From positions 62,001-126,000 of the forward strand of contig CAVOGG010000003.1 in the NCBI GenBank assembly GCA_963695175.1: a stretch of 64,000 nt of DNA, read 5' to 3'. The translations under genes and the position numbers were made by a program. Source of the DNA: Fodinibacter sp963695175 (lineage in GTDB: Bacteria; Actinomycetota; Actinomycetes; Actinomycetales; Dermatophilaceae). The notes beneath the pieces are model-generated. The model did not search any database, had not been told where the DNA came from, and worked only from the letters and a program-made list of their open reading frames with translations. Shown piece by piece: positions 7,831-16,253 of this stretch (positions are counted from its first letter, which is position 1; each line of letters starts with the position of its first letter).

Positions 7831-8420
7831 GGGGCGCCCGTTCGCAGCACGAGGTCGGCGGTCTCCCAGGGCCGCACGCTCGCGTACACGGCATCCTCCT
7901 GGGCGGCCCAGCGGTCCCAGTGCGGCGCGTAGGTCTCGCCGTCACGCGACAGGGCGCGCTCCTTGCGCACCCCGGTCGGCGCCTCGACCCACACCCGCAC
8001 GGCCGCGAAGGCCGCGGCCGGCGGCACCAGCGCGCCGCACCCCTCGAGCACGAGGTGCGTCCCGGCATCCACGGGGATCGTGCGCCCCGGGCGCGAGCGC
8101 ACCCAGTCCCACCGCGGGTAGGCCGCGCGCTCGCCCCGGGCGATCGGCTCGAGCACGTGCGTGGTCGCCAGGGCGACCCCGGCCACGAGCCCGTCCCAGC
8201 CGGGGTAGACCTCGTCGAGGTGCACGACCGGGCAGGCCAGCGCCTCGGCCACGGCGGTGCCGAGCAGGGTCTTGCCCGAGCCGCTTCGCCCGTCGACGGC
8301 CACCACCACGGTCGGGCCGGCCACCGGCGTCGCGGCGCGGGCCGCCTCGACGACCTCCGCGACCTGCGCGCGGTCGGCGTGCTCGACGGGTCCGGTCTGC
8401 TCGACCGGCGGGAGGGCCAT
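7827..8420 (-). CDS. P-loop kinase, uridine kinase-like
   Basis: A 197-residue ATP-binding protein. The Walker A motif GRSGSGKTLLG lies at about residues 44-54, and VVHLDEVYPGWDGL follows at about 70, a pattern typical of uridine/cytidine kinase-like P-loop proteins. A later V-R-V-W-V-E-A-P strand and a C-terminal RW motif complete the fold. The phosphate acceptor is not known. ATG 8420 lies 7 bases from a TAGAGT -10 box. It is first gene of a two-gene operon with the FUSC-type protein and divergent from hisF. Confidence 0.75.
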   Translation of the reverse strand: MALPPVEQTGPVEHADRAQVAEVVEAARAATPVAGPTVVVAVDGRSGSGKTLLGTAVAEALACPVVHLDEVYPGWDGLVAGVALATTHVLEPIARGERAAYPRWDWVRSRPGRTIPVDAGTHLVLEGCGALVPPAAAFAAVRVWVEAPTGVRKERALSRDGETYAPHWDRWAAQEDAVYASVRPWETADLVLRTGAP

Positions 8421-8427
8421 GGCCGCG

Positions 8428-8447
8428 ACTCTAGTGCTGGCTAGATT
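8428..8447. promoter_or_regulatory. Back-to-back -10 boxes for the kinase gene and hisF
   Basis: TAGAGT on the minus strand (8428-8433) ends 7 bases before the kinase ATG. TAGATT on the plus strand (8442-8447) ends 6 bases before the hisF ATG. The two starts are only 33 bases apart, so both mRNAs should be leaderless and their -35 regions overlap. Confidence 0.6.
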
Positions 8448-8453
8448 GGGCGC

Positions 8454-9227
8454 ATGTCCGTGGCGGTCCGCGTCATCCCGTGCCTCGACGTCGACGACGG
8501 TCGAGTCGTCAAGGGCGTCAACTTCGAGAACCTGCGCGATGCCGGTGACCCCGTCGCGCTCGCCCGTCGCTACGGCGAGCAGGGCGCCGACGAGCTCACC
8601 TTCCTCGACGTGACGGCGAGCAGCGGTGACCGCGCCACGATGTACGACGTCGTGGCGCGCACCGCCGAGGAGGTCTTCATCCCGCTGACCGTCGGGGGAG
8701 GGGTGCGCACCGTCGACGACGTCGACCGGCTCCTGCGCGCGGGCGCCGACAAGGTCGGGGTCAACACGGCGGCCATCGCGCGGCCGGCCCTGATCGCCGA
8801 GACGGCCGACCGGTTCGGGGCCCAGGTGCTCGTGCTGTCGGCCGACGTGCGCCGCCGCCGCGACGACGCCGGCCGGCCCACCGGCGGGTTCGAGGTGACC
8901 ACCCACGGCGGGCGCACGCGCACCGGCATCGATGCCGTGCAGTGGTGCGTGCGGGCGGCGGAGCTGGGCGCCGGGGAGATCCTGCTCAACTCGATGGACG
9001 CCGACGGCACCAAGGACGGCTTCGACCTCGAGCTGATCCGGCTGGTGCGCGCCGAGGTGTCCGTGCCGGTGGTCGCCAGCGGTGGGGCCGGAGCGGTGGG
9101 GCACTTCGCCCCGGCCGTGCGGGCCGGGGCGGATGCCGTGCTGGCCGCCAGCGTCTTCCACTTCGGCGAGCTGACCATCGGCCAGGTCAAGGACGCCCTG
9201 CGCGCCGACGGCCTCCCCGTCCGCTGA
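8454..9227 (+). CDS. hisF: Imidazole glycerol phosphate synthase, cyclase subunit
   Basis: A 257-residue (beta-alpha)8 barrel that, with HisH, makes imidazole glycerol phosphate and AICAR in histidine synthesis. The N-terminal VIPCLDVDDGRVVKG holds the catalytic Asp12. The second catalytic Asp131 sits in LSADVRRRRDD, where most homologues have I-D-A-K-R. Phosphate-binding loops LTVGGGVR (about 78-85) and ASGGAG (about 205-210) are intact. No hisH or hisA is adjacent; hisI follows in the same direction after the converging gene at 9264-9914. Confidence 0.95.
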   Translation: MSVAVRVIPCLDVDDGRVVKGVNFENLRDAGDPVALARRYGEQGADELTFLDVTASSGDRATMYDVVARTAEEVFIPLTVGGGVRTVDDVDRLLRAGADKVGVNTAAIARPALIAETADRFGAQVLVLSADVRRRRDDAGRPTGGFEVTTHGGRTRTGIDAVQWCVRAAELGAGEILLNSMDADGTKDGFDLELIRLVRAEVSVPVVASGGAGAVGHFAPAVRAGADAVLAASVFHFGELTIGQVKDALRADGLPVR

Positions 9228-9244
9228 CCCGAAGCACGTTCGGG
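9228..9244. terminator. Short hairpin between converging genes
   Basis: CCCGAA-GCACG-TTCGGG forms a perfect six-pair stem immediately after the hisF stop and before the stop of the converging gene at 9264. There is no T-run, as is usual for actinomycete terminators. The function is inferred. Confidence 0.4.
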
Positions 9245-9263
9245 CGCCGCTGCCGCGGGCGCC

Positions 9264-9914
9264 TCAGACGCCGAGCCGGGCGTTCTTGAGCGTCTCCACG
9301 TCCTGCGGTGAGCCGGCGAGATCGACGGCCGCGACGCGCATCCGGCCGGACGCGACCAGCAGCAGCTCGACCGGGGCGCCGGTCACCGTGACCACGGATG
9401 CGCCCTTGCCGGCGGTGATCGGCTCCGCGCCGGGAGCCTCCAGCTGCACTGCCACCCCGGCGCGGCGGAACATCAGCGAGGCCGACCTCCGCAGCGCCGT
9501 CAGCGCGGCCCGGGAGGTGCGCTCGGGCACCTCGCGCCTCGGCCCGACGGTGCCGTCGCCACGCAGGGCGTCCTCGTGGTGGATGACCAGCTCGGAGGTG
9601 TTGAACAGCGAGTCGACCTTCCCGATGTGCATCAAAGACCACCGCGGCGGACCGGAGCGCACCCTCTCGACCAGCGCCGCGTAGTCACCCGCGGCCAGGG
9701 CGGCCTGGCCGCGCCCCATCCGCCCCTCGAGCGGAGCGAACCAGATGCCGCTCGCCAGGTCGGGCCGGTGCTCGCGCAGCACGAGGTGCGCGGCGAGGTC
9801 GCGGGTGCGCCACGGGTCGCACAGGGTCGGGGCGTCGGGGCCGAGGGCGAGCAGGGAGTCGCACAGGGCGTTCCGCTCGGCCTGCACCACGGGGACGTGC
9901 GCGTCGGAGGTCAT
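9264..9914 (-). CDS. TIGR03085-type (maleylpyruvate isomerase-like) protein
   Basis: A 216-residue cytosolic protein with an N-terminal four-helix DinB-like bundle (E-R-N-A-L-C-D-S-L-L, L-C-D-P-W-R-T-R-D-L-A-A-H-L-V-L-R-E-H-R-P, then L-F-N-T-S-E-L-V-I-H-H-E-D) whose histidines could bind a metal. The C-terminal half is a small alpha/beta domain. This matches the actinobacterial TIGR03085 family related to mycothiol-dependent isomerases. No substrate is known. ATG 9914 is preferred over ATG 9926 because GATGAT (9922-9927, minus strand) stands 7 bases before it as a -10 box. Confidence 0.8.
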   Translation of the reverse strand: MTSDAHVPVVQAERNALCDSLLALGPDAPTLCDPWRTRDLAAHLVLREHRPDLASGIWFAPLEGRMGRGQAALAAGDYAALVERVRSGPPRWSLMHIGKVDSLFNTSELVIHHEDALRGDGTVGPRREVPERTSRAALTALRRSASLMFRRAGVAVQLEAPGAEPITAGKGASVVTVTGAPVELLLVASGRMRVAAVDLAGSPQDVETLKNARLGV

Positions 9915-9983
9915 GGGCACCATCATCGGCCAGCGCGCCCGTCCGTGGGGCGGCCGCCGCACCGGCGCCGGCCCCGACCACGG

Positions 9984-9989
9984 CACAAT
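9984..9989 (+). promoter_or_regulatory. -10 box for hisI-trpE
   Basis: CACAAT ends 6 bases before the hisI GTG, so the hisI-trpE-membrane protein unit should start leaderless. There is no room for a trp attenuator ahead of trpE. Confidence 0.45.
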
Positions 9990-9995
9990 GACCGG

Positions 9996-10385
9996 GTGCC
10001 CACCCCAGCCACCCCGGATGCCGTCCTCGACCCCGCGATCGCCGCGCGCCTGAAGCGTGACGCGGCGGGCCTCGTCGCCGCCGTCGTGCAGCAGCACGAC
10101 ACCGGCGAGGTGCTCATGCTCGGCTGGATGGACGCCGAGGCGCTGCGGCGCACCCTGACCGAGGGCCGGGTCACCTACTGGTCGCGCAGCCGTGGCGAGT
10201 ACTGGCGCAAGGGCGACACCTCCGGCCACGTGCAGCACGTGCGCTCGGTGGCCCTCGACTGCGACGGCGACGCCCTGCTCGTGCGGGTCGACCAGGTCGG
10301 CGCGGCCTGCCACACCGGCGACCGCACCTGCTTCGACGCCGACGACCTGGGCGCCGTCGTCGGTGACCCGGAAGCCACCGCGTGA
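9996..10385 (+). CDS. hisI: Phosphoribosyl-AMP cyclohydrolase
   Basis: A 129-residue metalloenzyme that opens the ring of phosphoribosyl-AMP, third step of histidine synthesis. Family motifs are G-E-V-L-M-L-G-W-M-D (about 42-51), TYWSRSRGEYWRKGDTSGH (about 66-84) and the zinc cysteines in LDCDGDALLVRVDQVG, ACHTG and TCF. It is stand-alone; HisE is separate. GTG 9996 is set by the -10 spacing. The trpE start overlaps its stop by four bases, joining histidine and tryptophan synthesis in one transcript. Confidence 0.93.
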   Translation: MPTPATPDAVLDPAIAARLKRDAAGLVAAVVQQHDTGEVLMLGWMDAEALRRTLTEGRVTYWSRSRGEYWRKGDTSGHVQHVRSVALDCDGDALLVRVDQVGAACHTGDRTCFDADDLGAVVGDPEATA

Positions 10386-11950
10386 GCACGGCATCCCCGT
10401 CGGCGGCCACGCCCGACCTCGCCTACGGCCAGACCTGGCCCACCCTCGACGTCTTCGGCGTGCTCGCCCGCGACCGTCGCGTCATCCCGGTCGTGCGCCG
10501 CCTCATGGCAGACGCCGAGACGCCGGTCGGCGTCTACCGCAAGCTCGCCGGCGACCGGCCGGGCACCTTCCTCCTGGAGTCCGCGGAGCACGGCGGCGTC
10601 TGGTCGCGCTGGTCGATCGTGGGCGCCGCGAGCAGCGCCACCCTCACCGAGCGCGACGGCCTGGCGCACTGGGTCGGCGAACCACCCGTGGGGGTTCCCA
10701 CGACCGGCCTGGCCACGGATGCGCTGCGCGGCACCATGGAGGCCCTCGCCACCGAGCCGATCGCCGGGCTGCCGCCGCTGACCGGGGGCATGGTCGGCGC
10801 CATCACCTACGACGCGGTGCGCCGCTGGGAGCGCGTGCCCGAGACCACGCCCGACGAGCTCCGGCTGCCCGAGCTCGCCCTGATGCTCGCCACCGACCTC
10901 GCCGTGCTCGACCACACCGACGGCTCGATCCTGCTCGTCGCCAACGCGGTCAACTACGACGACACCGACGAGCGCGTCGAGCTCGCCTGGGCGGATGCCG
11001 TGGAGCGCCTCGACGCGATGACCCGCGCCCTCGCCGCCCCGGCCGACAGCACGGTCGCGGTGGTCGACACCGAGGCCGTCGACGACGCCATGGCCCAGGT
11101 CCGGTCGAACACGACCCGCGAGCGCTACGAGGAGATCGTGGAGCTCGCCAAGGAGGACATCCGCGCCGGTGAGGTCTTCCAGGTCGTTCTCTCGCAACGC
11201 TTCTCGATGGACTGCGCCGCCGACCCGGTCGACGTCTACCGGGCGCTGCGTGCGTCGAACCCCAGCCCCTACATGTACCTGTTCCGCCTCCCGCACCCGG
11301 ACGGCTCGTCGTACTCCGTCGTCGGCAGCAGCCCCGAGGCGCTCGTGCGGGTGACCGGGGAGCGGGCGATCACCCACCCGATCGCCGGGTCGCGCCCGCG
11401 CGGCAAGACCCCCGAGGACGACGTGGACCTCGCCGAGGAGCTGCTCGCCGACCCCAAGGAGCGCGCCGAGCACGTCATGCTCGTCGACCTCGGTCGCAAC
11501 GACCTGCAGCGGGTCTGCCGCCCGGGCACCGTCGACGTCGTCGAGTTCATGGACGTGCGCCGCTACAGCCACGTCATGCACATCGAGTCCACCGTCGTCG
11601 GCGACACCCGGCCCGGCGTGAGCGCCTACGACGTCCTGGTGTCGACGTTCCCCGCGGGCACCCTGTCCGGTGCGCCCAAGCCCCGTGCGCTCGCCCTCAT
11701 CGAGCAGTACGAGCCCTCCCGGCGCGGTGTCTACGGCGGCGTCGTCGGCTACCTCGACTTCCACGGCGACCTCGACATGGCCATCGCGATCCGCACCGCG
11801 GTCATCGCGGACGGCGTCGCCCACGTGCAGGCCGGGGCCGGCATCGTCGCCGACTCGGTGCCCGCCCGCGAGTTCGAGGAGTGCGTGCACAAGGCGACCG
11901 CGGCGCTGCGCGCGGTCGCGACGGCCGGGGCGATGCGGACCGTCAGGTGA
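10382..11950 (+). CDS. trpE: Anthranilate synthase component I
   Basis: A 522-residue subunit that converts chorismate to anthranilate with ammonia from TrpG. The N-terminal domain carries T-F-L-L-E-S-A-E (residues 61-68), whose serine is part of the tryptophan feedback site. The chorismate-binding domain (about 230-505) shows QVVLSQRF, SYSVVGSSPEALVRV, the IAGSRPRGKTPEDD loop, DLGRNDLQRV, TFPAGTLSGAPKPRA and the final VQAGAGIVADSVP. It is coupled to hisI by GTGA and to the next membrane gene the same way. trpG and trpD are not in the window. Confidence 0.96.
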   Translation: MSTASPSAATPDLAYGQTWPTLDVFGVLARDRRVIPVVRRLMADAETPVGVYRKLAGDRPGTFLLESAEHGGVWSRWSIVGAASSATLTERDGLAHWVGEPPVGVPTTGLATDALRGTMEALATEPIAGLPPLTGGMVGAITYDAVRRWERVPETTPDELRLPELALMLATDLAVLDHTDGSILLVANAVNYDDTDERVELAWADAVERLDAMTRALAAPADSTVAVVDTEAVDDAMAQVRSNTTRERYEEIVELAKEDIRAGEVFQVVLSQRFSMDCAADPVDVYRALRASNPSPYMYLFRLPHPDGSSYSVVGSSPEALVRVTGERAITHPIAGSRPRGKTPEDDVDLAEELLADPKERAEHVMLVDLGRNDLQRVCRPGTVDVVEFMDVRRYSHVMHIESTVVGDTRPGVSAYDVLVSTFPAGTLSGAPKPRALALIEQYEPSRRGVYGGVVGYLDFHGDLDMAIAIRTAVIADGVAHVQAGAGIVADSVPAREFEECVHKATAALRAVATAGAMRTVR

Positions 11951-12552
11951 GGCGGCTGTCGTCCAAGGGCGTCGTCGTCCTCCTCGCGCTCGTCGGCGCG
12001 GGGCTGCTCCTCATCAGCGCCTTCCGGCCGTGGGTCACCGGGGCCGTCGACGACGCCGTGCTCGGCGCGACGCGGATCAGCGCCACCGGCGCCGAGGTCG
12101 CCCCGGGCCTGAGCGCGGTCGCCCTCGCCATCGGCGCCGCGGCGATCGCGATCGTGGCGGCCGGCCGGATCGCGCGCGTCGTCGCCGTCGTCGCGTACGC
12201 CCTCTGCGTCGCGGTCGGCGCCGCCCTCGCCGTGCGCGTCCTGCTCGACCCCGAGGGAGTGCTCGGACCGGTCGCGGCGTCACGGGTGGGTCGCACCGGG
12301 TCGGTCGAGACGGTGGCCGACCCGACGATCTGGCCGTGGGTCGCCCTGCTGGCCTGCGCGGTGGCCCTGCTCGGACTGGTCGGCGCGGTCGTCGGGATGC
12401 GTCGCTGGGGCGGTCCGTCGCAGCGCTACGAGGTGCCCGACGGCAGCACGCCCGAGGCGGCCGGACCCCGCGGGGAGCGGGTCGCGAGCGACTGGGACGA
12501 GCTCAGCGCCGGTCGTGACCCGACCGATGTGGGTCCCGACGCCCCGACCTGA
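11947..12552 (+). CDS. Trp biosynthesis-associated membrane protein
   Basis: A 201-residue protein with four hydrophobic segments (about residues 7-26, 50-72, 76-97, 134-157) and a charged C-terminal tail. Position between trpE and trpC plus the F-R-P-W-V motif in the first loop matches the actinobacterial family TIGR02234 (Rv1610 in M. tuberculosis by memory). Its role in the pathway is not known. GTG 11947 overlaps the trpE stop. Confidence 0.85.
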   Translation: MRRLSSKGVVVLLALVGAGLLLISAFRPWVTGAVDDAVLGATRISATGAEVAPGLSAVALAIGAAAIAIVAAGRIARVVAVVAYALCVAVGAALAVRVLLDPEGVLGPVAASRVGRTGSVETVADPTIWPWVALLACAVALLGLVGAVVGMRRWGGPSQRYEVPDGSTPEAAGPRGERVASDWDELSAGRDPTDVGPDAPT

Positions 12553-12605
12553 CAGAATCGTCGTGAGCCAACGGGTCCATCGACCCCTGCACGAAAGTTG
12601 ACGCT

Positions 12606-12836
12606 ATGAGCGAGCATGACGACAACCACGGGCACAGCGTCGCCGCCTGGAGCGCGGTGATCATCCTCATCGTCGCCGCCGCGATCATGTCGTTCGCGGT
12701 GCTCTTCCCGAACGGCTGGGTGTTCGCCGGCGGTGCCGTGCTGGTGCTCGTCGGCGTCGTCGCGGGGAAGGTGCTGTCCATGGCGGGCTACGGCTCGGCC
12801 GAGCGCGACTCCGACGAGGCACCGTCCGTCCGCTGA
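12606..12836 (+). CDS. HGxxPAAW-family small membrane protein
   Basis: A 76-residue protein with an N-terminal D-N-H-G-H-S-V-A-A-W motif, a divergent form of the HGxxPAAW signature, followed by two membrane helices (about residues 17-36 and 41-60). Such proteins sit just before trpC in many actinomycetes. Function is unknown. ATG 12606 has a weak GAAAG upstream; CAGAAT at about 12553 may serve as -10, leaving a leader of some 40 bases. Confidence 0.78.
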   Translation: MSEHDDNHGHSVAAWSAVIILIVAAAIMSFAVLFPNGWVFAGGAVLVLVGVVAGKVLSMAGYGSAERDSDEAPSVR

Positions 12837-12849
12837 TGACGGGCGCACC

Positions 12850-13668
12850 ATGAGCACCGTCCTGGACTCCATCGTCGCCGGCGTTCGCGAGGACCTCGCC
12901 GACCGTGAGCGACGCACCTCGCTCTCCGACGTCGAGCACGCGGTGCTCGCCGCCCGCCCGGCCATCGACGGCGACGCGGTGCTCCGCCGGCCGGGCCTGT
13001 CGCTCATCGCCGAGGTCAAGCGGTCCAGCCCGAGCAAGGGCGCGCTCTCCGACATCCCCGACCCCGCCGCCCTCGCGGTGGCCTACGAGGCCGGGGGAGC
13101 GTCGGCCGTGTCGGTGCTCACCGAGCAGCGCCGGTTCGGCGGCAGCCTCGACGACCTGGATGCCGTGCGCGCCGCCGTCCGGGTTCCGGTGCTGCGCAAG
13201 GACTTCGTCGTCACCGACTACCAGGTGTGGGAGGCCCGCGCCCACGGCGCCGACCTCGTGCTGCTCATCGTCGCGGCCCTCACCGACCCCGAGCTGGCGG
13301 CCCTGCTCGGCCGGGTCCGCGAGCTCGGCATGACCGCACTCGTCGAGGTGCACGACGAGGTCGAGACCCAGCGCGCCGTCGATGCCGGGGCCCGGGTCAT
13401 CGGGGTCAACGCCCGCAACCTGAAGACGCTCGACATCCATCCCGAGACGTTCTCGCGCCTGCGCCCGCTCATCCCCGACAGCTGCGTCACCGTCGCCGAG
13501 TCCGGCATCGCCGACGCACGCGACGCCGCCTCCTACGCCGAGCAGGGCGCTGACGCCGTGCTCGTCGGTGAGGCGCTCGTGCGCACCGGCGACCCGCGCG
13601 CCGGGGCGGCGTCGATGGTCGCGGCCGGTGCGCCCCGACCCCCCATCCCCGAGGACTTCCGTGCCTGA
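12850..13668 (+). CDS. trpC: Indole-3-glycerol phosphate synthase
   Basis: A 272-residue TIM barrel that closes carboxyphenylamino-deoxyribulose phosphate to indole glycerol phosphate. The signature IAEVKRSSPSKG (about 53-64) holds the catalytic Lys. Others are SVLTEQRRFGGS (about 89-100), VLRKDFVVTDYQVWEARAHGAD (about 114-135), EVHDE (about 168), GVNARNLKT (about 184-192) and the phosphate loop V-A-E-S-G-I. It is not fused to TrpF. trpB begins 8 bases inside its 3' end. Confidence 0.96.
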   Translation: MSTVLDSIVAGVREDLADRERRTSLSDVEHAVLAARPAIDGDAVLRRPGLSLIAEVKRSSPSKGALSDIPDPAALAVAYEAGGASAVSVLTEQRRFGGSLDDLDAVRAAVRVPVLRKDFVVTDYQVWEARAHGADLVLLIVAALTDPELAALLGRVRELGMTALVEVHDEVETQRAVDAGARVIGVNARNLKTLDIHPETFSRLRPLIPDSCVTVAESGIADARDAASYAEQGADAVLVGEALVRTGDPRAGAASMVAAGAPRPPIPEDFRA

Positions 13669-14908
13669 CCCGACCACCGCCACCCCCGACACGACCGACC
13701 TCGTCCCCGAGCCGCTGGCTCGCCCCGGCCGGTTCGGCCCGTTCGGCGGCCGCTACGTGCCGGAGGCGCTCATCCCGGCGCTCGAGCAGCTCGACGAGGC
13801 CCGCCAGAAGGCCGCGGTCGACCCTGAGTTCATCGACGAGCTGGCCCGGCTGCACCGTACCTACACCGGCCGGCCGAGCATCATCACCGAGGTGCCGCGG
13901 TTCGCCGCCCACTGTGGCGGGGCGCGCGTCATCCTCAAGCGCGAGGACCTCAACCACACCGGCTCGCACAAGATCAACAACGTCCTCGCCCAGGCCCTGC
14001 TCACCAAGCGGATGGGCAAGACCCGGGTCATCGCCGAGACGGGCGCCGGCCAGCACGGCGTCGCCACGGCCACCGCGGCCGCCCTGATGGGTCTCGACTG
14101 CACGGTCTACATGGGCCGGGTCGACACCGAGCGCCAGGCGCTCAACGTCGCGCGGATGAAGATCCTCGGCGCCGAGGTGGTGCCGGTCGAGCACGGCAGC
14201 GCCACGCTCAAGGACGCCATCAACGAGGCGCTGCGCGACTGGGTCACCAACGTCTCGACCACGCACTACCTCATCGGCACCGTCACCGGGCCGCACCCGT
14301 TCCCCGAGATGGTCCGCGACTTCCACAAGATCATCGGCGAGGAGGCCCGCGCGCAGGTGCTCGAGCTCACCGGCCGCCTCCCGGACGCCGTCATCGCCTG
14401 CGTGGGCGGCGGCTCGAACGCCATGGGCATCTTCCACCGCTTCGTACCGGATGCCGGGGTGCGCCTGGTCGGCATCGAGGCCGGCGGCGAGGGCATCGAG
14501 TCGGGCCGGCACGCAGCGCGGTTCGCGTCCACGGCAACCCCCGGCGTGCTGCACGGCGCGATGAGCTACCTGATGCAGGACGACGACGGCCAGACCGTCG
14601 AGTCGCACTCGATCTCCGCGGGCCTGGACTACCCGAGCGTCGGGCCGGAGCACGCCTGGCTGCGCGACAGCGGCCGCGCCGAGTACCGCTACGCCACCGA
14701 CGACCGGGTCATGGAGGCGTTCCGCCTGCTGAGCCGCACCGAGGGGATCATCCCGGCCCTCGAGTCGGCGCACGCCCTGGTGGGCGCCATGGACGTGGGG
14801 CAGGAGCTCGGCCCGGACGCCCTCCTGCTGGTCAACCTGTCGGGTCGCGGCGACAAGGACATGGAGACCGCCGCGAAGTACTTCGGGCTGCTGGAGGGGT
14901 CGTCGTGA
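13661..14908 (+). CDS. trpB: Tryptophan synthase beta chain
   Basis: A 415-residue PLP enzyme joining indole and serine. KREDLNHTGSHKINN carries the PLP Lys104. Substrate and cofactor loops are ETGAGQHGVATA, the glycine loop CVGGGSNAMG and the final LSGRGDKDM. The N-terminus G-R-F-G-P-F-G-G-R-Y-V-P-E is canonical. GTG 13661 lies inside trpC and the trpA start overlaps the trpB stop, so trpCBA is a tightly coupled unit. Confidence 0.97.
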   Translation: MPDPTTATPDTTDLVPEPLARPGRFGPFGGRYVPEALIPALEQLDEARQKAAVDPEFIDELARLHRTYTGRPSIITEVPRFAAHCGGARVILKREDLNHTGSHKINNVLAQALLTKRMGKTRVIAETGAGQHGVATATAAALMGLDCTVYMGRVDTERQALNVARMKILGAEVVPVEHGSATLKDAINEALRDWVTNVSTTHYLIGTVTGPHPFPEMVRDFHKIIGEEARAQVLELTGRLPDAVIACVGGGSNAMGIFHRFVPDAGVRLVGIEAGGEGIESGRHAARFASTATPGVLHGAMSYLMQDDDGQTVESHSISAGLDYPSVGPEHAWLRDSGRAEYRYATDDRVMEAFRLLSRTEGIIPALESAHALVGAMDVGQELGPDALLLVNLSGRGDKDMETAAKYFGLLEGSS

Positions 14909-15717
14909 CCACCACCGTGCGCGGGACCGAGGAGGTGCTGCGCCGCTGCCGCGAGGAGGGCCGAGCCGCACTCGTCGGCTACCTGCCGGTCGGGTTCCCG
15001 ACCGTCGACGGCTCGATCGAGGCCATGCGGGTGCTCGTCGAGGCCGGCTGCGACGTGGTCGAGGTCGGGGTGCCCTACAGCGACCCGCTGATGGACGGCC
15101 CGGTCATCCAGCACGCCGTGGCCACGGCGCTGGCCGGTGGCAGCCGCGTCGACGACGTCTTCCGCGCGACGGCGGCGGTCCGCGATGCAGGCGCCACCCC
15201 GCTGGTCATGACCTACTGGAACCTCGTGATGCGCCGGGGCGTGCCGCGGTTCGCCGCCGATTTGGCCGCGCACGGGGGCGGCGGGCTGATCACGCCCGAC
15301 CTCATCCCGGAGGAGGCGGGCGAGTGGATCGCCGCCAGCGACGAGCACGGCCTGGACCGGGTCTTCCTCGTGGCGCCGTCGTCGACCCCGGAACGGCTCA
15401 CCAAGGTGACCCGGGCGTGCCGAGGCTTCGTCTACGCCGCGTCGACGATGGGCGTCACCGGCGCCCGCACCAGCGTCGACGGTGACGCCCGCGCCCTCGT
15501 CGAGCGCACCCGGGTGGTCACCGACCTGCCGGTCTGCGTCGGGCTCGGGGTGTCGACCGGGGCGCAGGCCGCCGAGCTGGCGGCCTACGCCGACGGCGTG
15601 ATCGTCGGGTCCGCGCTGGTGGCCACGCTGAGCGGCCCCGGGGAACTCGGGGACCGCCTCGACGCGTTGCGGGCACTGACGACAGAGCTGGCCGAGGGAG
15701 TGAGGACGAAGCGATGA
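14905..15717 (+). CDS. trpA: Tryptophan synthase alpha chain
   Basis: A 270-residue TIM barrel that releases indole from indole glycerol phosphate into the TrpB tunnel. Catalytic Glu53 and Asp60 lie in VVEVGVPYSDPLMDGPVIQ. Y-L-P-V-G-F-P is near residue 27, the flexible loop FVYAASTMGVTGARTSV is near 173-189, and GLGVSTGAQAAELAAYADGVIVGSAL closes the phosphate site. It overlaps trpB by four bases and the MauE/DoxX gene by four. Confidence 0.96.
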   Translation: MTTTVRGTEEVLRRCREEGRAALVGYLPVGFPTVDGSIEAMRVLVEAGCDVVEVGVPYSDPLMDGPVIQHAVATALAGGSRVDDVFRATAAVRDAGATPLVMTYWNLVMRRGVPRFAADLAAHGGGGLITPDLIPEEAGEWIAASDEHGLDRVFLVAPSSTPERLTKVTRACRGFVYAASTMGVTGARTSVDGDARALVERTRVVTDLPVCVGLGVSTGAQAAELAAYADGVIVGSALVATLSGPGELGDRLDALRALTTELAEGVRTKR

Positions 15718-16235
15718 GCACCGAGATGGACGGCGCGACCTCGGTCGAGGCCGCGCACGAGCCGTCGGCGGGACGCGAGCGCGTGCTCGACGTCGTCGGG
15801 CTCGTGGTGCGGCTGTTCCTCGGTGTCGTGCTCGTCTTCGCGGGCATCGTCAAGGTCGGTCGCCCGCTCACCGCCGAGCGTGCGGTGCAGGCCTACGACC
15901 TGTTCCCCCTCGAGGTCGCCAAGTGGATCGGCCTGGGCCTGCCCTTCGTCGAGATCGCCCTCGGCCTGCTGCTCCTGCTCGGCCTGTTCACCCGAGCGGC
16001 CGCGATCGCCGCGACCGTGCTCATGGTGGTGTTCATCATCGGCATCGCGCAGGCCTGGGCGCGCGGGCTCACCATCGACTGCGGCTGCTTCGGCGGCGGG
16101 GGGCAGATCGGCGCGAACCAGACCAAGTACCCGCAGGAGATCGCCCGCGACACCGTCTTCGCCCTCGCCGGGGCGTGGCTGTGGTGGCGCCCGCGCACCC
16201 TCGGGTCGCTCGACCACTACCTGTTCGGACACTGA
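15714..16235 (+). CDS. MauE/DoxX-family membrane protein
   Basis: A 173-residue protein with four membrane helices (about residues 27-46, 70-90, 94-115, 145-160) and a conserved D-C-G-C-F-G-G-G-G motif near residue 122. This redox-type cysteine motif is typical of MauE-like proteins that hand electrons to periplasmic thiol proteins. It directly precedes a DsbA-like thioredoxin-fold gene, so a shared role in extracellular disulfide chemistry is likely. It is coupled to trpA by ATGA. Confidence 0.85.
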   Translation: MSTEMDGATSVEAAHEPSAGRERVLDVVGLVVRLFLGVVLVFAGIVKVGRPLTAERAVQAYDLFPLEVAKWIGLGLPFVEIALGLLLLLGLFTRAAAIAATVLMVVFIIGIAQAWARGLTIDCGCFGGGGQIGANQTKYPQEIARDTVFALAGAWLWWRPRTLGSLDHYLFGH

Positions 16236-16253
16236 AGGAGCCCCTGAGCCACC

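Noticed and set aside
10382..10460. A trp attenuator or T-box ahead of trpE
   Set aside because: trpE starts inside hisI; there is no leader peptide with Trp codons.
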